64,000 bases of DNA, taken from positions 101,569-165,568 of the forward strand of contig NZ_AXWT01000009.1 in NCBI RefSeq assembly GCF_000482805.1, written 5' to 3'. The notes beneath the pieces are model-generated. The model made no database searches and was not told the origin of the DNA. It worked only from the letters and a program-made list of their open reading frames with translations. The position numbers were made by a program, and so were the translations under genes. Shown here piece by piece: positions 54,496-62,459 of the stretch (within the stretch, counting starts at the first letter, position 1; each line of letters opens with the position of its first letter). This stretch comes from Deinococcus murrayi DSM 11303. Lineage in GTDB: Bacteria > Deinococcota > Deinococci > Deinococcales > Deinococcaceae.

Positions 54496-55235
54496 GGCGG
54501 CTGGGCAAGCGGGCCGTGGCCCTGGCCACCGCGCTGACGCTGCTGGGGTGGGCGCTCGCGCAACCGCTCAACTTCTCGATTGCGCCGACCTCGTTTCAGA
54601 TAGAGTCGAGCAAAACCCTCTCTGGACAGACTCGCCTGACCAACGTCAGCACCCAACCGGCGGTGTTTACTGTCAGCGCCCTGAGCTGGGTGCGGGTTGG
54701 CGGCGAAGACCGATTGGAACCCACTCGCGACGTGCTGGTTTCGCCCAGCCGGTTCGTTTTGCAGCCGGGCAGCAGTCAGGTGATTCGAGTGGCGGTCCAG
54801 CGCCGCCCCGGTGCGGACGAGTTGACCTACCGAGTGTTGGTGCGGCAGGTGCAACCCGAAAAGGGCGAGTTGCCCCCTGGACAGGAGGTCAGCGCCCGGC
54901 TCGACAGCTTGATCGAACTCAGCCTCCCGGTGTATGTCGTGCCGCCGGGGGCCGCGCCGCGCATCGGGTACCGGGTCTTGCGCAGTGCGGATGGCAAAGA
55001 CCTGTCGCTGGTGTTTTCCAACGCGGGCAACCGCAGCTTCGTGCTGCGCGGCCTAGAGGTCAGTGCCGGAAGCGACCCCACCCGCAAGGCCACCGGGGTA
55101 CCGCCCAGCTTCCTGATTTTCCGGGGCAATGAGTACCGGGTGCCCCTGAGCGGCTTTGGCACCGAGCGGCGGCTGACCTTCTCCTTCCAGACGCCCGAAG
55201 GCCGGACGGTCCGTGAAACCGTTGACGTGCCCTGA
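54492..55235 (+). CDS. Periplasmic pilus chaperone (PapD-like)
   Basis: 247 residues. Signal peptide (1-22), then two Ig-like domains. Domain 1 begins LNFSIAPTSFQIESSKTLSGQTRLTNVSTQPAVFTVSALSWVR and includes the G1-strand region SSQVIRVAVQRRPGADELTYRVLV (R followed by alternating hydrophobics, the donor-strand surface). Domain 2 (about 160-247) has LSLVFSNAGNRSFVLRGLEV. It delivers pilin subunits to the usher. Starts with GTG at 54492, overlapping the preceding stop (GTGA); the longer open frame is a read-through. Confidence 0.85.
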   Translation: MRRLGKRAVALATALTLLGWALAQPLNFSIAPTSFQIESSKTLSGQTRLTNVSTQPAVFTVSALSWVRVGGEDRLEPTRDVLVSPSRFVLQPGSSQVIRVAVQRRPGADELTYRVLVRQVQPEKGELPPGQEVSARLDSLIELSLPVYVVPPGAAPRIGYRVLRSADGKDLSLVFSNAGNRSFVLRGLEVSAGSDPTRKATGVPPSFLIFRGNEYRVPLSGFGTERRLTFSFQTPEGRTVRETVDVP

Positions 55236-57456
55236 GGCAGGCCTTCGGCGCGGCTCTTCGTTCGCCCGTGCCCGCTGGCTGCTCGCAGCGGCGCTGCTGC
55301 TGGGGGGGGCAGGGGCGCAGACGGCTCCCGCATCCCCACCCCCAGTGTTGCCCCAAGCCGCCTCGCCCTGCTTGGTCGAACCGGAGCTGGCCTCGGTGCA
55401 GATTGCGGGCCTGAGCCGGGGCGACTTGCCCGTGCGGCTGGTGGGCAGCGAGGTCTGGGTGCCCGCCGCCGCCCTGCGGGCAAACGAGGCCAACTACGGG
55501 GCGGGCCGCGCCACCTGTGACGGAGAGGAGTACGTGCGGCTCTCGCCCGCGCTCAACGTGCAGTACGACCCTAGCGAGCTGACCCTGACTGTGCAGGCGG
55601 CCCCCGCGCTGCTGGCGGGCGGCGAACTGGATTTTGCGGGGACCTTCGGCGACCCCCTGCCGAGCCTCCCCGCCTTTTCGGTATCGGGCCGTGTTGACGT
55701 GCAGCGCCCGGCGGGTGAACCGCTCGCGGGGCTGCTGGGGGTAGGGGCCAGCCTCCAGACAGGCCGCTTCCGCGCTGGGGCAGAGGCCACCCTCAGCGGC
55801 ACCCTGACGGGCGAGGCGAGGTCGCTGCGGCTGGGGGGCAGCCTGTCAGCAGAGGCGGTGCTCGATGACGTTTGGACGGTTGGCGGCGTGCTGCGGCTCG
55901 GTCCGGGGGGGCTGGGAAGCGGTTTCAGCGGTCTGGAGGTGCGGGCGCGGTCGCCAGAGGGGACGCTGGTGCCCGAACTCGCCTTGGAGTTGCCGCTGGA
56001 AGCGGTCGTGACCCTGCTGTACGAGGAGCGCCAGATAGCCCGTTTCCGCGCTCCTGCCGGGCGCTTCGTGCTGCGCAATCTGCCGCTGGCCCCTGAGGGC
56101 GAGCTGCTGGTCTTTATTCAAGACGAGCGCGGGACCCGCCTCGTGACCCTGCCCCTCAGCCCCACGCAGGTGCGCCTGCGCGAGGGGGCCTTTGCGGTGC
56201 GGGCGCAGGCGGGTCTGGAAACGGGCCGCCCCATCCTGCGGGCCAGCGGTGCCTACGGCCTGACCGGAGCGCTCACCGTGCAGGGGCAAGCCGAGTTGCG
56301 GGCTGACCAGCAGTCGGTGGCGGCCTCGCTGGGGGGGCCGCTGGGACCGGGCCGGGGCCGGGTGGGGGGAACCGTCGTGCGGAGCGCCGCTGCGGGGGTG
56401 GCCGCCAGTGCGCAGCTTGGCTATGCGGTGCCGTTGGGGCCAGTGAACGCCGCTGCCGACCTCAATCTCCCCGTCGCGCCGCTGCGGGCACCCTCCGTGT
56501 CCTTGGGCCTGAGTTACGCTGACCTACGGGCACAAGCCTCGCTGACGGGAAGCTACGATTTCGCCCTGCGGGAGGGTGCGGTGCGCCTGAGCGGGAGCTA
56601 CCGCCTGACGCCCGAATGGACCTTGCAGGGTCAGGGCACGTACCGCACGTCGGGGGGCTACGGGCTGGGGCTGGGGCTGACCTACCGCCTGCCCAACGGG
56701 TGGGTGCTGGGAACGGGGGCGGCGGCAGACGGGTCTGTGCCGTTCCGCTCCGATGGGGCGGGGGGCAGCCTGAGCGGGCGCGGCGTGGTCTCTGCCCGCC
56801 TCGGCGAGCACGAGGTCGCGCTGACGGGGCCAGGGCCGTGGGGGGTGCGCTACCGCCATACCGGGGTGTGGCCGCTGAGCGTGCAGGCCGACCAAACGGG
56901 CTTCCTGGCCGCGCAGGGCGAGCTGGGCCTGACCTGGACCGGGGGGCGGCTGCTGCGCGGGGTGCCCGCCGAGGGCGTATCGCTGCTGGTCCGCACCGGA
57001 GTACCGGGCCTCGCTGTGCGGGTGTCGGGGGGCAACTTTCAGCGGGCAGACGCCCAGGGCGACCTCTTCTTTACGGGCCTGCCCGCCGGGGGCACCGTGG
57101 TGCTGTCGGTCGACGCCGCTCCCCTGAGTTTCGAAGTCAATGTCACCGACAGCGAGCAGCCGCTTCAGCTGGGGCTGGCGGGCGTCTCCTTGTACGACTG
57201 GAGCGCGAACTTTCAGCTGCGGCGCTGGGTGCGTTTCGTCTGGCCGGACGGCTCCGCTGCTGCCTACGCCGTTGTCACCGTGGATGGGCGCATCTACTCG
57301 GCGGACCTGGACGGCAACGTGCTCCTGGACCGCCGCCTCGCTCCTGGTCTGGCCGTCACCCTCCGCAGCGAGGACGGCGCGCGGCGCTGCACCCTGCGGC
57401 TCACCGCCGCCGAAGAGCAGCGTTGCCCGGCTCTGGAGGAAGACCGGGGGGCCTGA
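55213..57456 (+). CDS. Outer-membrane usher (FimD/PapC-like, archaic type)
   Basis: 747 residues: signal peptide (about 1-36); N-terminal periplasmic domain; a plug-like PEGTLVPELALELPLEAVVTLLYEERQIARFRAPAGRFVLRNLPL segment; a long run of amphipathic beta strands of the barrel (about 325-600, with repeated YGL, LGLSYAD and SYR(L) patterns); and C-terminal domains with LPAGGTVVLSVDAAPL and a final Cys pair (RRCTLRL, QRCPAL). Usher length and order match. Overlaps the chaperone gene by 23 nt. Its presence implies an outer membrane able to hold a pilus usher, consistent with the diderm envelope of Deinococcus. Confidence 0.85.
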   Translation: MKPLTCPEAGLRRGSSFARARWLLAAALLLGGAGAQTAPASPPPVLPQAASPCLVEPELASVQIAGLSRGDLPVRLVGSEVWVPAAALRANEANYGAGRATCDGEEYVRLSPALNVQYDPSELTLTVQAAPALLAGGELDFAGTFGDPLPSLPAFSVSGRVDVQRPAGEPLAGLLGVGASLQTGRFRAGAEATLSGTLTGEARSLRLGGSLSAEAVLDDVWTVGGVLRLGPGGLGSGFSGLEVRARSPEGTLVPELALELPLEAVVTLLYEERQIARFRAPAGRFVLRNLPLAPEGELLVFIQDERGTRLVTLPLSPTQVRLREGAFAVRAQAGLETGRPILRASGAYGLTGALTVQGQAELRADQQSVAASLGGPLGPGRGRVGGTVVRSAAAGVAASAQLGYAVPLGPVNAAADLNLPVAPLRAPSVSLGLSYADLRAQASLTGSYDFALREGAVRLSGSYRLTPEWTLQGQGTYRTSGGYGLGLGLTYRLPNGWVLGTGAAADGSVPFRSDGAGGSLSGRGVVSARLGEHEVALTGPGPWGVRYRHTGVWPLSVQADQTGFLAAQGELGLTWTGGRLLRGVPAEGVSLLVRTGVPGLAVRVSGGNFQRADAQGDLFFTGLPAGGTVVLSVDAAPLSFEVNVTDSEQPLQLGLAGVSLYDWSANFQLRRWVRFVWPDGSAAAYAVVTVDGRIYSADLDGNVLLDRRLAPGLAVTLRSEDGARRCTLRLTAAEEQRCPALEEDRGA

Positions 57457-57527
57457 CGAGGCCCTCCTCCTCGCCTTCATGAAGCTCGCCTGACCGATTT
57501 GCGCGGCGTGAGGGCCGGGTGAAGTCC

Positions 57528-57533
57528 TATACT
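57528..57533 (+). promoter_or_regulatory. -10 element of the SARP-like regulator gene
   Basis: TATACT, 7 nt before the GTG at 57541; marks separate transcription from the pilus operon. Confidence 0.6.
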
Positions 57534-57540
57534 GGGGGGA

Positions 57541-60114
57541 GTGGAGACCCCCCCAGTTCCTGCCCTGCTGCTGCTGGGTTCCCCAGAGGTCCGGGGACCG
57601 GGGGGCCACGTGCGGCTTTCCGGCAAGGGCCTGCTGCTGCTGGCTTACCTTGCGCTGGAAGGTCCCCAGGACCGGGAGACGCTCGCAGCCCTGCTGTGGC
57701 CCCACTTGCCGCGGGCCGACGCCCGCAACAACCTGCGGGTGACCCTGTGTGGGATGCGCCGCAAGCTGCCGGGCGTCTTGGAGGCGGGGCGGACGCGGGT
57801 CAGGGCCGCGCCCCTGTGGACCGATGTGGGGGCCTTCGAAGAGGCGCTGGCGAAGGGGGACCTCGTCGGGGCCACGCGGCTATGGCGCGGGCCACTGCTC
57901 GATGGGGTGCGGGCCGAACCGGGGCCGTTGGCGACCTGGCTGGCCGGGGTCCGCGCCGCGATGCGACCGCCGCAGCGGGAGGCTCCGGCGGTTGACCCGC
58001 TGCTCGGCGGGAGGCTGACGGGCCGCGAACTTGACCGTCACGCCCTGCTGCGCCGCTTGGCCGAGACGCCGCTGGTCACCCTGCATGGCCTGGGGGGGGT
58101 GGGCAAGACCGCTCTGGCCCGCGAGCTGGCGGCGAGCTGGAACCGCCTCGCTGCTGCGGGGGAGGCCTGCTACACCGACCTCAGCGGCGCTGCCGGGGCT
58201 GGGGAGGTCCTTGTGCGGGTCGCGCAGGACCTGGGCGTGCCGGGGGCGCAGTCGTTGCAGGACCTGGGAACGCGGCGGCGGCGGCAGCCTGGCCTGCTGG
58301 TGCTCGACCACCTGGATGGGGTACCTGAGACGGCAGCGGTGGTCGCGGCCTTGCGTGCTGCGCTGCCAGAGCGCACGCTGCTGGTGGTGCGCCGCTTGCC
58401 GCTGGAGCTGCCCGGCGAGGGACGTTACCTGCTGCGGCCCCTGGCGACGCCGCCCATCACCGGGCACCCCTCCTGGGAAGAGACCCTGGCCTATCCCGCT
58501 GCCGCCCTCTTTGCCGAGCGGGCGCGGGCGGTGCGGCCAGGGCTGGTGCCCGACGCGGCGGCGGTTGCGGCCATCTGCGCGGCGCTCGACGGTCTGCCCC
58601 TCGCGCTGGAGGCGGCAGCGGCGCACTGCGCGGTGCTGACCCCGGCGGCGCTGCTGGTCCAGTTGGAACGTCCCCTCGACCTGCTGGGCTGGCCGAGCCG
58701 GGACCCCACCGACCTGGCCGGGCGACTGGCAGGCACGCTGGCCGCAGTCAGCCCCGCCGACGGGGAACGGCTGCGGGCCATCGCGGTCCTGGAAGGCGGG
58801 GCCACCCTGGAGGAACTGGCCTTGCTGCTGCAGGAGGCTCCCGGCACGCTGCTGCTCGCGCTGGAGCGCTTGTGTGCGGCGGGCCTGCTGCGCTGCGCCG
58901 ACGCGGAAGGCCAGAGCCTCTTTGCCCTGCCCCGCCTGGTGCGGGCGTTGGTGCGGGTGGACGCGCCGGGGGGAGCACTCTCGGCAGCAGACACCGGGGC
59001 GCTGCTGCGCTTGCTGCTGGGCCGCTTGCCCGCGTGTGCGGCAGCGCTGCGCCGGGGGGGCGGGGAGCAGGCGCGGGCCACCCTCTTGCGCCTGGGTCCC
59101 GACGTGCGGGCGGCTCTGGCCGCAGCGCGGGAGGTGCCCCGCTTGCATGACCCCGCGCTGCGGCTGTGCCGCGCCCTCTTGGGGTGGTGGCTGACTTCTG
59201 GGCAGCAAGCGGAAGCCCAGGAATGGCTGGAAGCGTTTGGGGCACCGCACCGGCTGCCCCTGGCCTGGGCCGCCGTGGGCTGGAGCCGGGGAGAAGTGCA
59301 GGCCACCCGGCAGCTGGAAGCGCTGTGGGCTGACCCGGCTCACCCCCTGCCGGACCGGGCGCTGGCGGCGACGCTGCTGGCCGGAGAGCAGGCCCTGCCC
59401 GCAGAGCTGCGGCAGAGGTGGTGGGAGCGGGCGCAGGAGTGCGGGCAGTGGGGAAGCGCGAGCGAGAGCCGCTGGCCGGAGGCTCTGGCCACCCGGCTGC
59501 ACGCGCTGGCTGCCGAAGACCCCGCTCAGCGGCGGCGCGGCTTGCAGCGCGCCCACGACCTTTTCAGTGAGGTGGGCGACCCCTGGGGCATGACCCTGTG
59601 TGCCCTGGAGGTGTGGGGCCTACGCGGCGAGCGGCGGACGGCGGCGTCCCTGCGCGAGCGGGTCGAAGAAGCCCGCGACCTGGGTCAGCCGTGGGCGCTG
59701 GGCCTCAGCTTGCACATGCTGGGGGCGTGGTGGCTCGAACAAGACCGCCCTGAGGGGGCCGCGCCCCTGCTGGAGCCGCAGCTTGCCGCCTGGCAAGAAT
59801 GCGGCTGGCGCTGGGGCGAGGCGCTCGCGCTCGGCCAAGCGGGGGAGGTGGCCTGGCGGTTGGGGCAACGGACGCTCGCCTGCCGCCTGCTGGGGCTGGC
59901 GCGGGTGCTGCGGCAGGCGGGCGGCGCGGCGCGGGGGTCCCCACCGCTGGAAGCGCTGGATGCCCGGCTGAGCGCGGTGCCCACCACCCTGCGCCGCGCC
60001 ACTGAGCGGCAAGCCTGGCGCGAGGCCCTTCAGACGCCGCCCGAAGCCTGCGCTGCCCAGGGCCTGCGGTGGCTACGCGACCTGCAAGGGGCTGAGGTGG
60101 CCAGCCGCCGCTAG
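57541..60114 (+). CDS. Large winged-helix/STAND ATPase regulator (SARP-like)
   Basis: 857 residues. N-terminal winged-helix of the OmpR/BTAD kind (about 1-100: LLLLGSPEVRGPGGHVRLSGKGLLLLAYLALEG, ADARNNLRVTLCGMRRKL). NB-ARC-like ATPase (about 160-440) with Walker A HGLGGVGKTALARELA, Walker B GLLVLDHLDGV and GLPLALEAAAAH. The rest (about 470-857) is Ala/Leu/Trp-rich alpha-helical repeats (TPR-like, with LGLSLHMLGAWWLEQDRPEGAAPLLEPQLAAW). Architecture of signal-integrating activators. Location beside the pilus operon suggests, but does not prove, that it controls it. Stop codon overlaps pxpA's stop (CTAG). Confidence 0.85.
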   Translation: METPPVPALLLLGSPEVRGPGGHVRLSGKGLLLLAYLALEGPQDRETLAALLWPHLPRADARNNLRVTLCGMRRKLPGVLEAGRTRVRAAPLWTDVGAFEEALAKGDLVGATRLWRGPLLDGVRAEPGPLATWLAGVRAAMRPPQREAPAVDPLLGGRLTGRELDRHALLRRLAETPLVTLHGLGGVGKTALARELAASWNRLAAAGEACYTDLSGAAGAGEVLVRVAQDLGVPGAQSLQDLGTRRRRQPGLLVLDHLDGVPETAAVVAALRAALPERTLLVVRRLPLELPGEGRYLLRPLATPPITGHPSWEETLAYPAAALFAERARAVRPGLVPDAAAVAAICAALDGLPLALEAAAAHCAVLTPAALLVQLERPLDLLGWPSRDPTDLAGRLAGTLAAVSPADGERLRAIAVLEGGATLEELALLLQEAPGTLLLALERLCAAGLLRCADAEGQSLFALPRLVRALVRVDAPGGALSAADTGALLRLLLGRLPACAAALRRGGGEQARATLLRLGPDVRAALAAAREVPRLHDPALRLCRALLGWWLTSGQQAEAQEWLEAFGAPHRLPLAWAAVGWSRGEVQATRQLEALWADPAHPLPDRALAATLLAGEQALPAELRQRWWERAQECGQWGSASESRWPEALATRLHALAAEDPAQRRRGLQRAHDLFSEVGDPWGMTLCALEVWGLRGERRTAASLRERVEEARDLGQPWALGLSLHMLGAWWLEQDRPEGAAPLLEPQLAAWQECGWRWGEALALGQAGEVAWRLGQRTLACRLLGLARVLRQAGGAARGSPPLEALDARLSAVPTTLRRATERQAWREALQTPPEACAAQGLRWLRDLQGAEVASRR

Positions 60115-60863
60115 CGGCCCGGTGCAGCCACCCGCACTCCCGCTGCCTCCAACCCCCGGCGCAGGTCGCGGGCCAGCTCTGCCGCTTCTGGGCCGTCCCC
60201 GTGCAGACAAAGGGTCCGGGCGCGCACCCGCACCGGCTCACCGCTGACCGCTGTGACCAGCCCCTCCCGCGCCAGCCGCACCCCCTGCGCGACGGCACCG
60301 GCGTGCGGCAGCAAGGCTCCGGCTTGACCGCGTGGCCACAGCGAGCCGTCCGGCGCGTAGCCCCGGTCGGCAAAGGCCTCGCCCACCGGGGTCAGCCCCA
60401 GGGCTGCCGCCTCGCGCAGCATCACGGACGCCCCCCCCGCCAGCCCGAAATACAGCCGGATGCCCGAATCCGCCGCTGCCCGCGCAATCGCGCTCGCCAG
60501 GGCCGGATCCTTGGCCGCCATGGTGTAAAGCATCCCGTGGGGCTTGACGTGAGAGAGGCGCACACCCTCCCGCGCCGCGACTGCCTTCAGGGCTTCAAGC
60601 TGCTCGCGCACAAAGGCAGTCACCTCCTCCAGCGCGAAGTGCAACTCGCGCCGCCCGAAGCCCTCGCGGTCGGGAAAACCGGGATGCGCCCCCGCCGCCA
60701 CCCCGTGCCGGGCCGCGAGGCGCAGGCTCTCGCGCATCGTCGACGCGTCCCCCGCGTGGCCCCCGCAGGCGATATTGGCACTTGTGACAAAGGGCATGAC
60801 CGCCGCCTCGTGCGGGCTACCCTCGCCCAGGTCGGCGTTGAGGTCGATAAGCGGGAAGGTCAT
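60111..60863 (-). CDS. pxpA: 5-oxoprolinase subunit A
   Basis: 250 residues, LamB/YcsF family. MTFPLIDLNADLGEGSPHE start, SANIACGGHAGDASTMRESLRLAARHGVAAGAHPGFPDREGFGRREL, VKPHGMLYT and RALCLHGD-like ARTLCLHGDGPEA are diagnostic. With PxpB and PxpC it forms ATP-dependent 5-oxoprolinase, which opens pyroglutamate to glutamate. Start overlaps pxpC stop (ATGA). No independent terminator: its stop codon shares CTAG with the convergent regulator gene. Confidence 0.95.
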   Translation of the reverse strand: MTFPLIDLNADLGEGSPHEAAVMPFVTSANIACGGHAGDASTMRESLRLAARHGVAAGAHPGFPDREGFGRRELHFALEEVTAFVREQLEALKAVAAREGVRLSHVKPHGMLYTMAAKDPALASAIARAAADSGIRLYFGLAGGASVMLREAAALGLTPVGEAFADRGYAPDGSLWPRGQAGALLPHAGAVAQGVRLAREGLVTAVSGEPVRVRARTLCLHGDGPEAAELARDLRRGLEAAGVRVAAPGR

Positions 60864-61801
60864 CCTTCCTTGTACCACTGCCGCAGCGCCGCCTCCACCC
60901 CGCGCAGGGTCCGTTCGCGTGCCCGCAGCGCCGCGTGCGCGGCCTCCAGCGTCACGGGCTGAAAGCGAACCTGGTCGCCGGGCCGCAGTTGCCCCAGCGC
61001 CGGGCGGTCGACCGCCGCCACGACGAGGGGGGTGGGGTAGCCCCCGTGCGTGCCCGCGTCCGGCAGCAGCAAGATGGGCCGTCCGTCCGGCGGAAGCTGC
61101 ACCGCGCCGGGCACGTTGGGCAGGCTGACCCTGGCGGGGTCGTGCTCAGCGGGGACCTCCCCCGCAAGCCGCACGCCCATGCGGTCGGCTTGCGCACTCA
61201 CCCCGAAGGGCCGCTCGGTGAGGGCCGCCAGCAGCGCCGGGGTCGCCTCCGGGGTGCTCAGGACCCGCAGGGTGAGGACCGGTCCCGTCGGGGTGTGCAG
61301 GGTGGGGGAGAGAAAGGCCCGGCGGGGCGTCACCCGTGGCAGCTCGCTCCACCCCAGACGGTCTCCCCGCTGCAGAGGCCGCCCCTCCAGCCCCCCGAAG
61401 CCCGCCCGCAGGTCGGTGGCGCGGCTGCCAAGCACCTCCGGCACGTTCAGCCCGCCCCGCAGGGCGAGCACGGCCCGCAGCCCCCGCGCCGCCGTCCCCA
61501 CCTCCAGGGTGGCTCCGGCGGGCACGGGGACCGCCCAGCCCAGCGGAAAGGGCTGGCCCTCCAGCGCCGCCCGGAAGGGAGCGCCGCACAGGGCAATGAG
61601 CGCGTCCGCGTGAAAGCGCAGGGTGGGTCCAGTCAGGGTCACCTCCAGCCCCGCGGCCCCCGCCGGGTTGCCCACGAGCGCGTTGGCCAGCCGCAGGGCC
61701 ACGGGGTCCGCCGCGCCGCCCCCCGGCACGCCGAGGGCCAGGGCACGCCGCCCCGCGTCCTGCACGGTGGTTTGCAGGCCGGGGCGCAGGACCTCAAGCA
61801 T
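60860..61801 (-). CDS. pxpC: 5-oxoprolinase subunit C
   Basis: 313 residues, biotin-dependent-carboxylase-like/KipA family. MLEVLRPGLQTTVQDAGRRALALGVPGGGAADPVALRLANALVGN is the canonical start, followed by ALRGGLNVPEVLGSRATDLRAGFGG and SLPNVPGAVQLPPDGRPILLLPDAGTHGGYP. Overlaps pxpB by 8 nt. Confidence 0.94.
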   Translation of the reverse strand: MLEVLRPGLQTTVQDAGRRALALGVPGGGAADPVALRLANALVGNPAGAAGLEVTLTGPTLRFHADALIALCGAPFRAALEGQPFPLGWAVPVPAGATLEVGTAARGLRAVLALRGGLNVPEVLGSRATDLRAGFGGLEGRPLQRGDRLGWSELPRVTPRRAFLSPTLHTPTGPVLTLRVLSTPEATPALLAALTERPFGVSAQADRMGVRLAGEVPAEHDPARVSLPNVPGAVQLPPDGRPILLLPDAGTHGGYPTPLVVAAVDRPALGQLRPGDQVRFQPVTLEAAHAALRARERTLRGVEAALRQWYKEG

Positions 61802-62420
61802 GCACGGCGGCCCAGCGCACCCGGTCCCCCGGCCCCCACCACACGGGGTCAGGCCGCCCCAGGTCAAAGAGGGGCACGTCCGTTCGCCCCACGATGCGCC
61901 AGCCCCCCGGCGTCTGGCGCGGGTAGACGCCCGCCCACGGCCCCCCCAGCGCCACGCTGCCCGCCGGAACGCGCTCCCTGGGGGTGGCGAGCCGGGGCAT
62001 CTGAAGGTGCGGCGGCAACCCGGTCAGAAAAGCGAAGCCCGGCGTAAAGCCCAAAAAGGCCACCGTAAAGGTGACCTCCGTCAGCGCCCGCACGAAGGCC
62101 GCCTCGCTCAGGCCCGCTCGCTCGGCACACCACGCCAGGTCTGGCCCGCCGAAGGTGACGGGGAGCACCCGCAGGCGGCCCGGCGGGGGGGACTGTGCCT
62201 CCAGGCCCCGCAGCCGCTCGCGCAGGGCCGCCGCGAGCGCTTCCGGCCCGGTTCGGAGCGGGTCATAGAGGACGGTGAGGACCGCCAGTGCGGGCACCGT
62301 CTCCTGCACGCCGGGGAGGGGCCGCGCTGCGAGGTCCGCCCGCAGCGCCGGGGCCAGCGCTGAGCGCACGAGCAGGGCGCTGTCGCCCAGCGGGGTGATG
62401 TCGGCGGGCGAGCCGGACAT
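61794..62420 (-). CDS. pxpB: 5-oxoprolinase subunit B
   Basis: 208 residues, KipI family. ITPLGDSALLV start, PVTFGGPDLAWCAERAGLSEAAFVRALTEVTFTVAFLGFTPGFAFLTGLPPHLQMPRLATPRERVPAGSVALGGPWAGVYPRQTPGGWRIVGRT segment with conserved GF.PGF.YL and PGGW..IG. First gene of the pxpBCA operon; divergent from the nitrilase-fold gene 39 bp away. Confidence 0.94.
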   Translation of the reverse strand: MSGSPADITPLGDSALLVRSALAPALRADLAARPLPGVQETVPALAVLTVLYDPLRTGPEALAAALRERLRGLEAQSPPPGRLRVLPVTFGGPDLAWCAERAGLSEAAFVRALTEVTFTVAFLGFTPGFAFLTGLPPHLQMPRLATPRERVPAGSVALGGPWAGVYPRQTPGGWRIVGRTDVPLFDLGRPDPVWWGPGDRVRWAAVHA

Positions 62421-62446
62421 GCCCGCATGATTTCACACCGGACCGC

Positions 62447-62452
62447 TACCCT
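62447..62452 (+). promoter_or_regulatory. -10 element of the nitrilase-fold gene
   Basis: TACCCT, 7 nt before the ATG at 62460; decides that start over one 33 nt upstream. Confidence 0.6.
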
Positions 62453-62459
62453 GGGCGGC

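Noticed and set aside
57880..59556. 558-codon minus-strand frame opposite the SARP-like regulator
   Set aside because: Gln/Arg/Pro-rich shadow; the sense strand has clear ATPase and winged-helix motifs.
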